Shown in pieces: positions 26,081 to 34,507 of a stretch of DNA of 64,000 bases. The number at the start of each line of letters is the position of its first letter. The first letter of the stretch is position 1. Origin of the DNA: Pseudalkalibacillus sp. SCS-8. Lineage in GTDB: Bacteria; Bacillota; Bacilli; Bacillales; Fictibacillaceae. The notes under the pieces were generated by a model, which did not search any database, was not told the DNA's origin, and saw only the letters and a list, made by a program, of their open reading frames with translations. The stretch covers positions 2,790,001 through 2,854,000 of the forward strand of contig NZ_CP143541.1 of assembly GCF_040126055.1 (NCBI RefSeq), given 5' to 3'. A program made the translations under genes and the position numbers.

Positions 26081-26125
26081 AAAGACCCAAAAATACCTGA
26101 TAAGGTACCTTTTGGGTCTTCTTGA
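26081..26125. terminator. Bidirectional terminator
   Basis: AAGACCCAAAA-TACC / GGTA-TTTTGGGTCTT long stem with a short loop, between convergent sspH and liaR. Confidence 0.85.
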
Positions 26126-26127
26126 TT

Positions 26128-26766
26128 TTACAACGTCAACTTATTTCGATTTGCATAAATGGCAGCCTGGGTGCGATCTGCGACTTCAAGCTTGCTCAAT
26201 ATATTACTAACATGGGTTTTCACCGTTTTAATGCCAATGAATAAGGCTTCTCCTATTTCCTGATTCGTCTTCCCCTCCCCAATCAATGCCAGAACCTCTC
26301 GCTCACGTTTTGTCAGCTCATGATGAGGTAACGTCTCTTTATCTCTAAAGCGGTTCATCATTTTTTGCGCAACTTTTGATTCGATGACTGATTCACCTTT
26401 ATAAGCTTTCTTGATTGTACTAGAAATTTCTTCAGCTGAAGCTGTTTTCAATACATAACTGAAAGCTCCCGCCTCTATCGCTGGAAAGACTTGCTCATCA
26501 TCATAAAAGCTAGTCAAAATGATGATCTTACATTGAGGATGTGATTTCATGACTTCTTTCGTGGTTTCAATTCCATTACCGTTTTCCATTATCAAATCCA
26601 TAAGAATAACATCTGGTTGCAATTGAGCTAACTGCGTCACAGCCTCATTCCCACTTGATGCCTCGCCAATGATTTCAAATATCGGGTCCGTCATCAAATA
26701 GGAGCTAAGCCCTCTCCGGACCATTTCATGATCATCCACCAAAAAAACTTTAATCACATCACTCAT
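26128..26766 (-). CDS. liaR: NarL/LuxR-type response regulator, LiaR-like
   Basis: 212 aa. Receiver domain 1 to about 122 with Asp11/Asp12, phosphoacceptor Asp57 (ILMDLIM), Thr/Ser in IILTS and Lys in VLKTA. LuxR-type HTH at about 148-205 (LTKREREVLALIGEGKTNQEIGEAL). Genes run liaF-liaS-liaR with an 8-bp overlap of liaS and liaR, the arrangement of the cell-envelope-stress system LiaFSR/VraTSR. The usual target operon liaIH is not next to it. Confidence 0.92.
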   Translation of the reverse strand: MSDVIKVFLVDDHEMVRRGLSSYLMTDPIFEIIGEASSGNEAVTQLAQLQPDVILMDLIMENGNGIETTKEVMKSHPQCKIIILTSFYDDEQVFPAIEAGAFSYVLKTASAEEISSTIKKAYKGESVIESKVAQKMMNRFRDKETLPHHELTKREREVLALIGEGKTNQEIGEALFIGIKTVKTHVSNILSKLEVADRTQAAIYANRNKLTL

Positions 26767-27811
26767 CCATTACATCCCCTTTACCGATCGGTACACGTAT
26801 ATCCAAGGCTGTCCCTTTGCCTTGAGCAGAAGTTATGGAAAGTGTACCTCCGATTTCATTACATCTTTCCTGCATCGTTTTCAAACCATATGATGTTTTC
26901 TTCGGTTCATTGGAAACAAAGCCTACTCCATTATCACGCAGATGAACTCTGATATGCTGTCCCGTGTGGTCTAATCGAATCGTCAACCTACTTGCTTGTG
27001 AATGGCGTAACGCATTGGCTAATCCTTCCTGAATCATTCTGAACAAATGATCCTCAATACCCTTTGGAAGCTCTGGAATCGATTGGATGTCAGACTCGAT
27101 TTCGATTCCGGATTTGAGTTTCAGCTCCTCTACAAGTCCTTTGATCCCGGTGTACAAGTTCTCACCAGACAGTTGGACGGGACGTAAGTGAAGGAGGAGT
27201 GCACGCATCTCCCCTTGTGCCTTGTTCGCCATATCAACCACCTGCTCTAACTGTTGTTTGGCACGTTCTGGATGGGTATTGAATAATTTCATCGCAGCTG
27301 ATGACATCATATTCAATGCAAAGAGTTGTTGACTTACCGCATCATGAAGGTCTCTTGCTAGACGTTGTCTTTCTTCAATCGTAGCTGCAGTATGGGCTTT
27401 CTCAACCAGTTCGGCCTTATCATTCACAAGCTTCTGGAGAGATCGCACTTGTTCTTCCACCTTTTTAGTCAGTTCATTCAATTCGTGACAGATGGTACCT
27501 ACTTCATCGCTTCCGTTATCCTGAATGCGATAGTCATAGTTTCCTCTCGATAGCTTTGTAATTGCCACGTAAATTCCATTTAATCGATCAATTAATTGCT
27601 GGCCTTTGAGAAAGCTGAAATAGAGACCGATGAGAAGCGAAAGGACGAATACAGCTATGGATATCACCAGGCTTACAACGATACGGTCAACTGATGGATT
27701 AAAATAAAAGAGGATCTGAAAAAGGAAGAAGATGAAGATGGTCGTATAAAATGAGTTCAACAGATGTGTTCGATATAGGATTGTACGAACACTATTGTGC
27801 TTCTTAATCAT
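26759..27811 (-). CDS. liaS: Sensor histidine kinase, LiaS-like
   Basis: 350 aa. Two helices (about 21-38 and 44-66) with almost no extracellular loop, a HAMP-like linker, then HisKA_3 with His156 in ARDLHDAVSQ and an HATPase domain (NALRHSQAS, DNGVGF, YGLKTMQERC, GKGTALDI). The intramembrane-sensing layout matches LiaS, which responds to lipid II-binding antibiotics and is held in check by LiaF. It lies 12 bp after liaF. Confidence 0.93.
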   Translation of the reverse strand: MIKKHNSVRTILYRTHLLNSFYTTIFIFFLFQILFYFNPSVDRIVVSLVISIAVFVLSLLIGLYFSFLKGQQLIDRLNGIYVAITKLSRGNYDYRIQDNGSDEVGTICHELNELTKKVEEQVRSLQKLVNDKAELVEKAHTAATIEERQRLARDLHDAVSQQLFALNMMSSAAMKLFNTHPERAKQQLEQVVDMANKAQGEMRALLLHLRPVQLSGENLYTGIKGLVEELKLKSGIEIESDIQSIPELPKGIEDHLFRMIQEGLANALRHSQASRLTIRLDHTGQHIRVHLRDNGVGFVSNEPKKTSYGLKTMQERCNEIGGTLSITSAQGKGTALDIRVPIGKGDVMDE

Positions 27812-27823
27812 GTCTATTCTCCC

Positions 27824-28558
27824 CTAAACCCGATCGATTCTTAAATCGAGAACCTGAAAATCGATATTGAAAGTCAGCTTACGAGTTGCCTCATCATATC
27901 CATCCGTCTTATAATTCGCATTCTTCATAATGCCATCTCTACTGTAATGTCCTATTTTGACGTCCCCTACCTTTGATGAAGCGATAAGGGAAAATTCCAC
28001 ATCCTCAGGAATCAGAATTTTTATGTCCCCTACCCAGCCTGCCAATTTGATTTTCGTATCCCGGTCTGGTATGAAGGCTTTCGTGTAATCGAAGTCGTAA
28101 TCCGCGACCCCATTCCACTCGTCTAAATCTTCAACCTGCCAATTGTTTTCTTTCATAGAAACGTCTGTTACAAATCCATTTTTAGAAGATTTGGCCGTCA
28201 CCTTGATGATCGGCCGTTTCCCCATTAAAATCCTCAGGCCGATATAGACGAACAACAAAGGCCAATAATTTACGATTTCACGAAATGAAAATTCCCAATA
28301 ACCTAATCGATCAGCCGCTAACATGACACCAATTAACGTCAAAAAGGTGCCAAAAAACCAATTCCCATGCTTCCCCTTCGTTGCTAGCAGATCGAACAAT
28401 AACTTTAGACCTATTATAGTCAGGACAAAAGGGTACAAAAAATGAATCGCTTCGTCTATTTCCATGGAAATAAGACCTAAATTGACAAGAAGCAGCACCA
28501 CTCCACCTAAAATAAATAAGAGTGCTATAAAGAATTGACAGCCAGAATATACCTTCAT
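27824..28558 (-). CDS. liaF: LiaF-like membrane inhibitor of LiaS
   Basis: 244 aa. Four N-terminal helices in two hairpins (about 8-28, 38-58, 68-85, 92-112) and a soluble C-terminal beta domain (about 115-244) ending in FNIDFQVLDLRIDRV, as in the LiaF C-terminal family. First gene of the liaFSR operon. AGAGGTG precedes the ATG. In relatives it keeps LiaS off in the absence of envelope stress; here that is inferred from family and gene order. Confidence 0.92.
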   Translation of the reverse strand: MKVYSGCQFFIALLFILGGVVLLLVNLGLISMEIDEAIHFLYPFVLTIIGLKLLFDLLATKGKHGNWFFGTFLTLIGVMLAADRLGYWEFSFREIVNYWPLLFVYIGLRILMGKRPIIKVTAKSSKNGFVTDVSMKENNWQVEDLDEWNGVADYDFDYTKAFIPDRDTKIKLAGWVGDIKILIPEDVEFSLIASSKVGDVKIGHYSRDGIMKNANYKTDGYDEATRKLTFNIDFQVLDLRIDRV

Positions 28559-28741
28559 TCGAATACACCTCTAGTTTTAAGCCTTTATTTATAAGGCTGT
28601 TTTTTACAATTTGACACTTGGGACGCATTCCCTTCTTTTTCTCTTGCATACTTCTATTTTATGAAGTGTACGGATAACGAAAAACTGGCTCAGGCATGTT
28701 TTAATCTCCGCCTTGAGACGGAGATTGCTTTAACAGAACAT

Positions 28742-28771
28742 AAAAAAAAGATAACCATGAATGGTTATCTT
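28742..28771 (-). terminator. Rho-independent terminator
   Basis: AAGATAACCAT / ATGGTTATCTT with a two-base centre, followed by TTTTTTTT on the minus strand. The stem includes the stop codon of the DksA-like gene. Confidence 0.9.
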
Positions 28772-29214
28772 CCAGCAGCATCTTGTTCTTCCTGGATCTG
28801 CTCAATCGTGTCGGATGGATCTTCTCTTTTCGCTTCTACTCGTTCATCAGGTAACACTTTCTTCTTATCATACTTTCTTTGCGCATCTATCGTTCGCTTT
28901 GCATAGGGTACGGCTTTCAGACGCTCATATGAAATCTCTTCTCCTGTATCTACACATTTCCCATAGGTTCCATTCTCGATACGTTGTAAGGCTTGATTGA
29001 TTTCATCGAGCAATTCTTCATCACTTTCTTTGAGAGTAAGCTCTTTTTCATGTTCATATTCTGCTGTTGCTGCATCGCCCATATGATTTTCCAAGCTACG
29101 AGATTCGTCTTCATCTACGCTCTCATCCCGGTGCTTATCGCGTTTAAGAACATCTTTTTTCATTTCTTCAAGCTTAGACTTAAACTCTTCCAATTGTTTA
29201 TCCGTTAGTGGCAT
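28765..29214 (-). CDS. DksA/TraR-like (YteA type) protein with degenerate zinc finger
   Basis: 149 aa. An N-terminal charged coiled-coil (about residues 5-85) leads to the TraR/DksA C-terminal segment YGKCVDTGEEISYERLKAVPYAKRTID. Only one of the four usual cysteines (the one in GKC) remains, so zinc binding by the standard site is not expected. Acidic tail. The coiled-coil tip could still enter the RNA polymerase secondary channel as in DksA; this is inference. AGGAGG lies close to the ATG. Confidence 0.87.
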   Translation of the reverse strand: MPLTDKQLEEFKSKLEEMKKDVLKRDKHRDESVDEDESRSLENHMGDAATAEYEHEKELTLKESDEELLDEINQALQRIENGTYGKCVDTGEEISYERLKAVPYAKRTIDAQRKYDKKKVLPDERVEAKREDPSDTIEQIQEEQDAAGR

Positions 29215-29285
29215 TCTATCTCTCCTCCTTATTCACGTGTTTTCCCAGCGATGTGATGAGATAAACACTTCTCCGCACTTCTCCG

Positions 29286-29645
29286 TCAGAAGAGAACAAG
29301 CCAAACAAAGGGAGATACTAGTGAAAGACCAAGCCAAAACCAGAACCATATCTTCAACCACTTGTTTCGACTCGCGTTGACATAAAGAAAAATGCCAGGA
29401 AAAGCAATCCATGCGACATATAAAAACAATCCAAGAATAAATTGAATGATTGATGTAAAATTAAAGTGATCGAATGAAGCTAAAAATAAATAGCCGGGCA
29501 CCGCCATTATAAAAGGGGTGAAAATACTCCAAATAATTGCACGACGGTTATACATTTCATAATATCTTCGGTTCCTGTTCACCATATTCTGAATCCAATC
29601 CATCATGTTTTGAACAGGTAATTGTACTTTTCTAGCCATTTCCAT
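29286..29645 (-). CDS. Hypothetical membrane protein
   Basis: Not recognised; 119 aa from the ATG at 29645 (AAGGAAGG nine bases upstream). A soluble N-terminal part (1-35) is followed by three hydrophobic helices (about 37-57, 63-88, 95-117). A basic aromatic segment (NRNRRYYEMYNRR) precedes the first helix. No partner gene is evident. Confidence 0.7.
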   Translation of the reverse strand: MEMARKVQLPVQNMMDWIQNMVNRNRRYYEMYNRRAIIWSIFTPFIMAVPGYLFLASFDHFNFTSIIQFILGLFLYVAWIAFPGIFLYVNASRNKWLKIWFWFWLGLSLVSPFVWLVLF

Positions 29646-29782
29646 TGAAAGAATCCTTCCTTTCTTTATAAAGGTTGGAACGCTGTTTTTTAGAAATTTT
29701 TGGCACATTGGAAACGTGTTATCTATATTTCAATACGAAATGGGGTATAATAAGATTATTAAGATAAAGAGGGTGGAAGCAT

Positions 29783-29968
29783 ATGGCATTTTTCTCGAAG
29801 AATCAGCAGGAACCAATTCCTGAAGTAGAGACGAAAGTCTGGAGTTGTACAAACCAGGATTGTTCTGGTTGGATGAGAGACGGTTTATCGTTCGAAAGCG
29901 AACCAGTTTGTCCACTCTGCCAATCATCGATGGAATCGGAAGTAAGGATCTTACCTCAGTTATCATAA
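29783..29968 (+). CDS. ydjO: Cold-inducible protein YdjO family
   Basis: 61 aa. Small zinc-ribbon-like protein: WSCTNQDCSGWMRDG and CPLCQSSM supply two CxxC-type pairs, the hallmark of the YdjO family. GGTGG lies six bases before the ATG. The function in the cell is unknown; cold induction is the reported trait of the B. subtilis member. Confidence 0.88.
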   Translation: MAFFSKNQQEPIPEVETKVWSCTNQDCSGWMRDGLSFESEPVCPLCQSSMESEVRILPQLS

Positions 29969-29991
29969 CCATTTGAGAATCAAGACATAGT

Positions 29992-30046
29992 AGAGTGTCG
30001 TCGCCTTAACCATTATTGTGGTGTTAAGTCGGCTGACACTCTTTTT
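29992..30046 (+). terminator. Terminator after ydjO
   Basis: AGAGTGTC / GACACTCT base stem with an inner CGCCTTAAC / GTTAAGTCG arm, followed by TTTTTGT. Confidence 0.8.
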
Positions 30047-30182
30047 GTCTGTCAGATACTTTTTATACAGCTTAATCATTAAATTTCTGAAAAATGACTA
30101 ATAAATGTATATTTTCAAGTAATCCGGTAAGAATGGTAGATACATAATGTTCCAACGAACAAAATTCCAAGGAGGAATACTC

Positions 30183-30458
30183 ATGAACAAACGTGATTTA
30201 ATCCAACATGTTGCTGAACAAACTGGTCTTTCCAAGAAACATTCCACGACAGCTGTCAATGCGGTTATCGATGCGATTACACAAAAACTAACAGATGGTG
30301 AGAATGTCCAATTGATCGGGTTTGGTAGTTTTGAAGTACGCCACCGCCAGGCTCGAAAAGGACGAAATCCACAGACAGGTGAAGTCATTCAAATCGAAGC
30401 GACTCGTACACCAGCTTTCAAACCTGGTAAACAGCTTAAAGAAGCTGTACGTGCCTAG
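30183..30458 (+). CDS. HU family DNA-binding protein
   Basis: 91 aa, standard HU length. [19 protein letters not shown], the [22 protein letters not shown] beta-arm with the intercalating proline, and the ending [21 protein letters not shown] precedes the ATG at 30183. It coats and bends chromosomal DNA. The position next to ydjO is not that of the main hbs gene of B. subtilis, so it may be a second HU paralogue. Confidence 0.93.
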   Translation: MNKRDLIQHVAEQTGLSKKHSTTAVNAVIDAITQKLTDGENVQLIGFGSFEVRHRQARKGRNPQTGEVIQIEATRTPAFKPGKQLKEAVRA

Positions 30459-30472
30459 CTGATTGGATTGGC

Positions 30473-30503
30473 AAAAGGGCTGACCATATGGTCAGTCCTT
30501 TTT
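30473..30503. terminator. Bidirectional terminator
   Basis: AAAAGGGCTGACC / GGTCAGTCCTTTTT, between convergent HU and SDR genes. Confidence 0.9.
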
Positions 30504-30510
30504 ACCGTAC

Positions 30511-31311
30511 TCACCGTAATACGGTTCCCCCCGATATTTTTACTGATTCACCAATAATATTCGGAGCTGCATCTGTCATCAAATAGACGATTGTATTCGC
30601 TACCTCTTCAGGTTCAATCAGCTTACCTGAAGGATACTCACTGGTTATGAGGGCTAGCTGATCCTCAAAACTCCTGTTGTTCCGTTTTGCACGCTTTTCG
30701 ATTGCCCTTATCCCCATTTGTGTATTGACGTACCCGGGACAAACCGCATTTACTCGAACCCCATGATGAATCGCTTCCAAAGCAAACGAGTGCGTAAAAC
30801 CAATCAGAGCGAATTTCGAACCTGCATAAGCGGTATTGCCATACGTTCCCCTCAGTCCAGATAGTGACGACACATTAACGATGACACCCTTTTGATGCTT
30901 TTTCATATGTTGATAGACAAGCTTGGTCAGCATCACAGCCGAGGTATAATTCAATTCCATGATGTACTCTAATTCGTCTTTCGTGGTATCTTCTACAATC
31001 GTGCCACCGGAGATTCCAGCACAATTGACTAAACCGTAAATTGGGCCGAGCTCTTCTTCTGCTATATGAACAAGGTGTTTCAATGCTTCTTCATCGGTTA
31101 AGTCAGCTGTATGTACGTATATATTATCTGGAGGGGTGAATTCACTTAGTTCTTGTTTAAGTAAATCCAACTTTTTGGTATCTCGTGCTGTAATGGTAAC
31201 TGTACCACCCATCTTCACGACAGCCCTTGCAGTTTCGCTTCCAATTCCGCCGCTTGCACCCGTAATGATAATATGTCGATTTTCAAGTGCATCAATTGAA
31301 AAAACGCTCAT
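30511..31311 (-). CDS. SDR-family oxidoreductase
   Basis: 266 aa classical short-chain dehydrogenase. Cofactor motif TGASGGIG (about residues 18-25), NCAG-type LVNCAGISGG, catalytic Ser in NVSSLSG and YAGSK (Tyr-x3-Lys). The residue after beta-2 is TARDTKK, favouring NADP(H). Substrate unknown. AAAGGAG lies eight bases before the ATG. Monocistronic. Confidence 0.9.
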   Translation of the reverse strand: MSVFSIDALENRHIIITGASGGIGSETARAVVKMGGTVTITARDTKKLDLLKQELSEFTPPDNIYVHTADLTDEEALKHLVHIAEEELGPIYGLVNCAGISGGTIVEDTTKDELEYIMELNYTSAVMLTKLVYQHMKKHQKGVIVNVSSLSGLRGTYGNTAYAGSKFALIGFTHSFALEAIHHGVRVNAVCPGYVNTQMGIRAIEKRAKRNNRSFEDQLALITSEYPSGKLIEPEEVANTIVYLMTDAAPNIIGESVKISGGTVLR

Positions 31312-31431
31312 CGTCCATACTCCTTTACCTCGTTCTGACTCACACTTGTGTCATACTGGAAAATGGGACCAACTCATTCGTACTTTCCGTTCTCGACTTG
31401 TACAACCTTTGCAGTAATCCTGCAAATTTTG

Positions 31432-31791
31432 TTAAGTAGAGAAAAGGTCCGCATTTCTCTGAGTCAATCCCTTTTCCTGAAAACAAACGCTGGTATTTAC
31501 TAAACAGTAACACTTTACCCTAAGCAACATTGTTGTAAACCGATAAACCTCATTTATTGCGAAAAAAATATCCATTAGAGCACTAATGGATATCAACCCA
31601 ATTCCATAATCTTGTTTCTCCCTAGGTTTAATTTTTTCATCCGTCAGCTGCTCAATTTCTAAATAGGCACGATAAAAGGTTTCCTGCATGATATCTTCTG
31701 CTATTCCATCATCCCTTGATAGTGAGAACAGATAGCGAAAAACATCATGAGCATATTCTTCATAAAGTCGATCCAATGAATCTTTCCGCAT
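31432..31791 (-). pseudogene. Truncated ECF sigma factor gene
   Basis: The first 56 codons encode a normal ECF sigma region 2: LYEEYAHDVFRYLFSLSRDD, AEDIMQETFYRAYLEIEQL. After DEKIKP the expected continuation (WLF.. and regions 2.4-4) is replaced by unrelated sequence containing a strong terminator. Region 4 is absent, so the gene cannot make a working sigma factor; only the region-2 fragment might be produced. No anti-sigma gene follows. It looks like a deletion relic. Confidence 0.8.
31561..31591 (-). terminator. Terminator inside the sigma-gene remnant
   Basis: ATATCCATTAG / CTAATGGATAT with a 4-base loop followed by TTTTTTTC on the minus strand. Confidence 0.88.
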
Positions 31792-31882
31792 CTGTCTCCC
31801 CTTTCTAATCTAAACACTTTTCAAAATGGAAAACGTTACATACAAATTGAATTTTTTTCAGTTGAATGTGAGCGTAGAAACA

Positions 31883-31955
31883 AAAAAAGGTGCAAGCCGA
31901 TTCGGCTTGCACATAAGTAAGGTATGGGCGGTGTCAGAGTTTTAAGGGGATTGTC
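31883..31955 (-). ncRNA. Candidate small RNA A (~73 nt)
   Basis: A promoter (31962-31990) and a perfect terminator bound a ~73-nt transcript with no ORF. The 3' end is the stem GTGCAAGCCGA / TCGGCTTGCAC followed by CTTTTTTTG. The 5' part has two unpaired C-rich segments, CCCCTTAA and TGACACCGCCC. It resembles sRNA B, 260 bp away, in promoter, 5' region and stem. CCCCUU segments are the usual anti-SD seed of Gram-positive trans-acting sRNAs. Family not recognised. Confidence 0.72.
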
Positions 31956-31961
31956 TACTTC

Positions 31962-32051
31962 AGTATAGCATGGGTGGACGTGGTTGTTTATTGGGAAAGT
32001 CACGGCATTTCTAGACGAAAAAACTCTCACTGTCATAATGAATTTTCCCAA
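31962..32051 (-). promoter_or_regulatory. Promoter and paired half-sites of sRNA A
   Basis: Minus strand: TTGGGAAAA (32051-32043), then TTTCCCAA ending at 31991, start-to-start 52 bp; abutting -35 TAAACA (31990-31985), 17 bp with a TGn extension, -10 TATACT (31967-31962). Confidence 0.78.
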
Positions 32052-32136
32052 CTGTTCCGTTTTTGTTCCACCCCCAAAAACCCGATTTGCAAATATGGTT
32101 ATTTACACCTTAAGGAGTATAGGAATGATTATGAAT

Positions 32137-32219
32137 AAAAAATAATGCGCAAGCCGGGGGAGGCTTGCGCACAAAAAAAGGGTTGGGTGGTGTCAATATC
32201 CATTATTAAGGGGGTTGTC
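32137..32219 (-). ncRNA. Candidate small RNA B (~83 nt)
   Basis: Paralogue of sRNA A. After the promoter at 32226-32254 it shares AAGTGGACAA, CCCCCTTAA and TGACACCACCCA with A, then ends in TGCGCAAGCC / GGCTTGCGCA with a C-rich six-base loop and a TTATTTTTT tail. No ORF with a start site is present. The tandem arrangement and conserved C-rich segments with diverged spacers indicate selection on RNA rather than protein. Confidence 0.72.
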
Positions 32220-32225
32220 CACTTA

Positions 32226-32315
32226 AGTATAGCACGCCATCATGGTGTTGTTTATTGGGAAAACCTTTGAATTGTTGAAGGACTATATGCATTGAATCAT
32301 GTGTGATTTTCCCAA
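32226..32315 (-). promoter_or_regulatory. Promoter and paired half-sites of sRNA B
   Basis: Minus strand: TTGGGAAAA (32315-32307), TTTTCCCAA (32263-32255), start-to-start 52 bp; abutting -35 TAAACA (32254-32249), 17 bp with a TGn extension, -10 TATACT (32231-32226). Confidence 0.78.
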
Positions 32316-32455
32316 CTTTCATTACATGAACTAGAACATACTTCCAGACCCCACACGATTGGTTGTACTATAAAACCTCGTTGTTCACCGCTCTTGGCTT
32401 CAGATTCTTCTTTTTCACTGCAGTCCTCCATCCCATTCCGCTAATCATATCATCC

Positions 32456-32479
32456 ACACTAGTGTAAATACGTTATACT
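32456..32479 (+). promoter_or_regulatory. Possible fdhD promoter with palindrome
   Basis: A perfect 10-bp palindrome ACACTAGTGT (32456-32465) precedes a good -10 TATACT (32474-32479); no good -35 box is seen. About 40 bp before fdhD. Confidence 0.4.
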
Positions 32480-32518
32480 GTAGAAAGAATAATAGATTCA
32501 ACAGGAGACGAGGAATGC

Positions 32519-33316
32519 ATGATGGATGAACAGATCACTTCTACTCGAAAAATTATTGCCTTTGAGAAAGGTGAAAGAATAGAAAAAGAGGATGTCATCG
32601 TGACCGAGTTTCCCCTGACCATTGTACTGAACGGTCATGAATTTGCTACAATGGTATGTACACCAACATATTTAAACGAGATGGTCATCGGTTTCCTGGC
32701 TTCTGAAGGGGTTATCCGTTTTTATGATCGTGATATCACTTCCATTACGATTGATGAGAACAAGGGATTTGCTTATGTTGAAACATCTTCTCAAATAACC
32801 CCTTCGATCAGTAACCAGACTAAACGGTTTATCGGTTCTTGCTGTGGGAAGAGCAGACAATCGTTTTATTTTCAAAACGATGTCAAAACAGCAAAGACCT
32901 CGATGAGTAAACAGACGATTACCTATCAACAATGCATACAGCTTATGAAGGAACTGCAGTCATCCAGTAGAACCTTTCAAGCTACTGGAGGCGTACACAA
33001 TGCTGCGATCTGTACACCAGATACGATTATTCAAGCAAGAACAGACATCGGGAGGCATAACGCGCTTGATAAACTATATGGTCATTGCTTGAAGCATCGG
33101 ATAAATGTCCAAGATAAAATTCTCGTATTCAGTGGACGCATTTCTTCAGAAATATTATTGAAAGCAGCCAAAATAGGTGTTGGCATCCTCCTATCCAAAT
33201 CAGCTCCTACTGAGCTTGCCCTTCAAGCAGCCGAGGAATTGAACATAACGACAGTCGGTTTCATCAGAGGAGACCGCCTGAACGTCTATACACATCCAGA
33301 TCGTATCATTCTTTAA
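32519..33316 (+). CDS. fdhD: FdhD, sulfurtransferase for formate dehydrogenase
   Basis: 265 aa. FdhD passes sulfur from a cysteine desulfurase to the molybdenum cofactor of formate dehydrogenase. Conserved blocks: IGSCCGKS with the functional cysteines, [42 protein letters not shown] and [10 protein letters not shown]. It is followed 26 bp later by moaA, in one direction. No formate dehydrogenase structural gene is in the window. Confidence 0.95.
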   Translation: MMDEQITSTRKIIAFEKGERIEKEDVIVTEFPLTIVLNGHEFATMVCTPTYLNEMVIGFLASEGVIRFYDRDITSITIDENKGFAYVETSSQITPSISNQTKRFIGSCCGKSRQSFYFQNDVKTAKTSMSKQTITYQQCIQLMKELQSSSRTFQATGGVHNAAICTPDTIIQARTDIGRHNALDKLYGHCLKHRINVQDKILVFSGRISSEILLKAAKIGVGILLSKSAPTELALQAAEELNITTVGFIRGDRLNVYTHPDRIIL

Positions 33317-33342
33317 GCAATCTTATTAAGGAGGTGAACCCC

Positions 33343-34350
33343 ATGAATGTCTATGATGTTCATCAACGCCCTCTTCGTGATCTAAGAATATCTGTGACGG
33401 ACCGTTGCAATTTCCGTTGTCACTATTGTATGCCTGCGGAGATATTCGGGCCAGATTACGAGTTTTTAAAGAAAAACATGCTCTTAAGCTTTGAAGAGAT
33501 CACGAGATTGGCTCGCCTTTTTCGTCAAACGTCAGGGATTAAGAAACTGAGAATTACTGGTGGCGAACCTCTTATGCGAAGAGACCTGCCTACCTTGATT
33601 CAAATGCTTTCTACTATTGATGGCATTGATGACATTGCCATGACGACAAATGGTTCGCTCTTGCCTAAATTTGCAGAAGAATTAAAGGAAGCTGGATTGA
33701 ACCGTGTCACCATCAGTCTAGATACACTGGATAATGATCGTTTCAAGAAAATAAACGGAAGAAATGTTTCAGTAGAGACCGTTCTTAAAGGTGTACAAGC
33801 TGCAAGTGATGCAGGCTTATCCATTAAAATGAACATGGTCGTCCAAAGGGGTGTAAATGAAGAGGATATCATTCCGATGGCGAAATATTTCAGAGAACAA
33901 GGTCACATTCTCCGATTCATCGAATATATGGATGTCGGAAATTCGAATGGTTGGAAAATGGATGATGTGTTTTCAAAGAAAGAAATTATTGATCATATCC
34001 ATCAGGTTATGCCGATTGAGCCCATAGAGCCGAATTATCCAGGTGAGGTCGCGACCAGGTATCGTTACATTGGCTCGAATGAGGAAATCGGAATCATCTC
34101 TTCCGTTACAGATGCCTTTTGTTCAACGTGTAATCGAGCGCGATTATCTGCTGAAGGAAAGTTATTTACGTGCTTATTCTCAGCTAAAGGACATGACTTG
34201 CGGGGACCATTACGGAACGACTTAACGGATAAGGAAATGATTGAATATATCGAGCGGATATGGACGAATCGTAGAGATCGGTATTCTGAGGAAAGAACAA
34301 ACCATACGAAGAAGTCTTCAAAAGTTGAAATGTCTCATATAGGCGGATAA
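33343..34350 (+). CDS. moaA: GTP 3',8-cyclase
   Basis: Radical-SAM enzyme starting molybdenum cofactor synthesis from GTP. 335 aa from the ATG at 33343, which follows AAGGAGGTGA; the in-frame GTG at 33334 is part of that site. SAM cluster motif [16 protein letters not shown], the C-terminal cluster [18 protein letters not shown], and the C-terminal GG dipeptide. It forms a unit with fdhD; the remaining moa/moe genes are elsewhere. Confidence 0.96.
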   Translation: MNVYDVHQRPLRDLRISVTDRCNFRCHYCMPAEIFGPDYEFLKKNMLLSFEEITRLARLFRQTSGIKKLRITGGEPLMRRDLPTLIQMLSTIDGIDDIAMTTNGSLLPKFAEELKEAGLNRVTISLDTLDNDRFKKINGRNVSVETVLKGVQAASDAGLSIKMNMVVQRGVNEEDIIPMAKYFREQGHILRFIEYMDVGNSNGWKMDDVFSKKEIIDHIHQVMPIEPIEPNYPGEVATRYRYIGSNEEIGIISSVTDAFCSTCNRARLSAEGKLFTCLFSAKGHDLRGPLRNDLTDKEMIEYIERIWTNRRDRYSEERTNHTKKSSKVEMSHIGG

Positions 34351-34387
34351 AAAAATGGGATGACTAAGAAATGTCACCCCATTTTTT
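34350..34387 (+). terminator. Terminator after moaA
   Basis: AAAAAATGGG-TGAC / GTCA-CCCATTTTTT stem with a short loop. Confidence 0.9.
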
Positions 34388-34507
34388 ATATTTTAATAGA
34401 AAATCATGTTCAGAAGGGATAAAATACGTTACCATTGTACTATAATCAATCGGAATATTTCGATTTAATTACATGTAATCATGTAAAATTAAAGGAATGT
34501 GATAGCA

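Noticed and set aside
28703-28726. AATCTCCG/CGGAGATT hairpin near liaF as a terminator or riboswitch
   Set aside because: No U-tract on either strand and no conserved riboswitch elements; it may be a simple structural palindrome.
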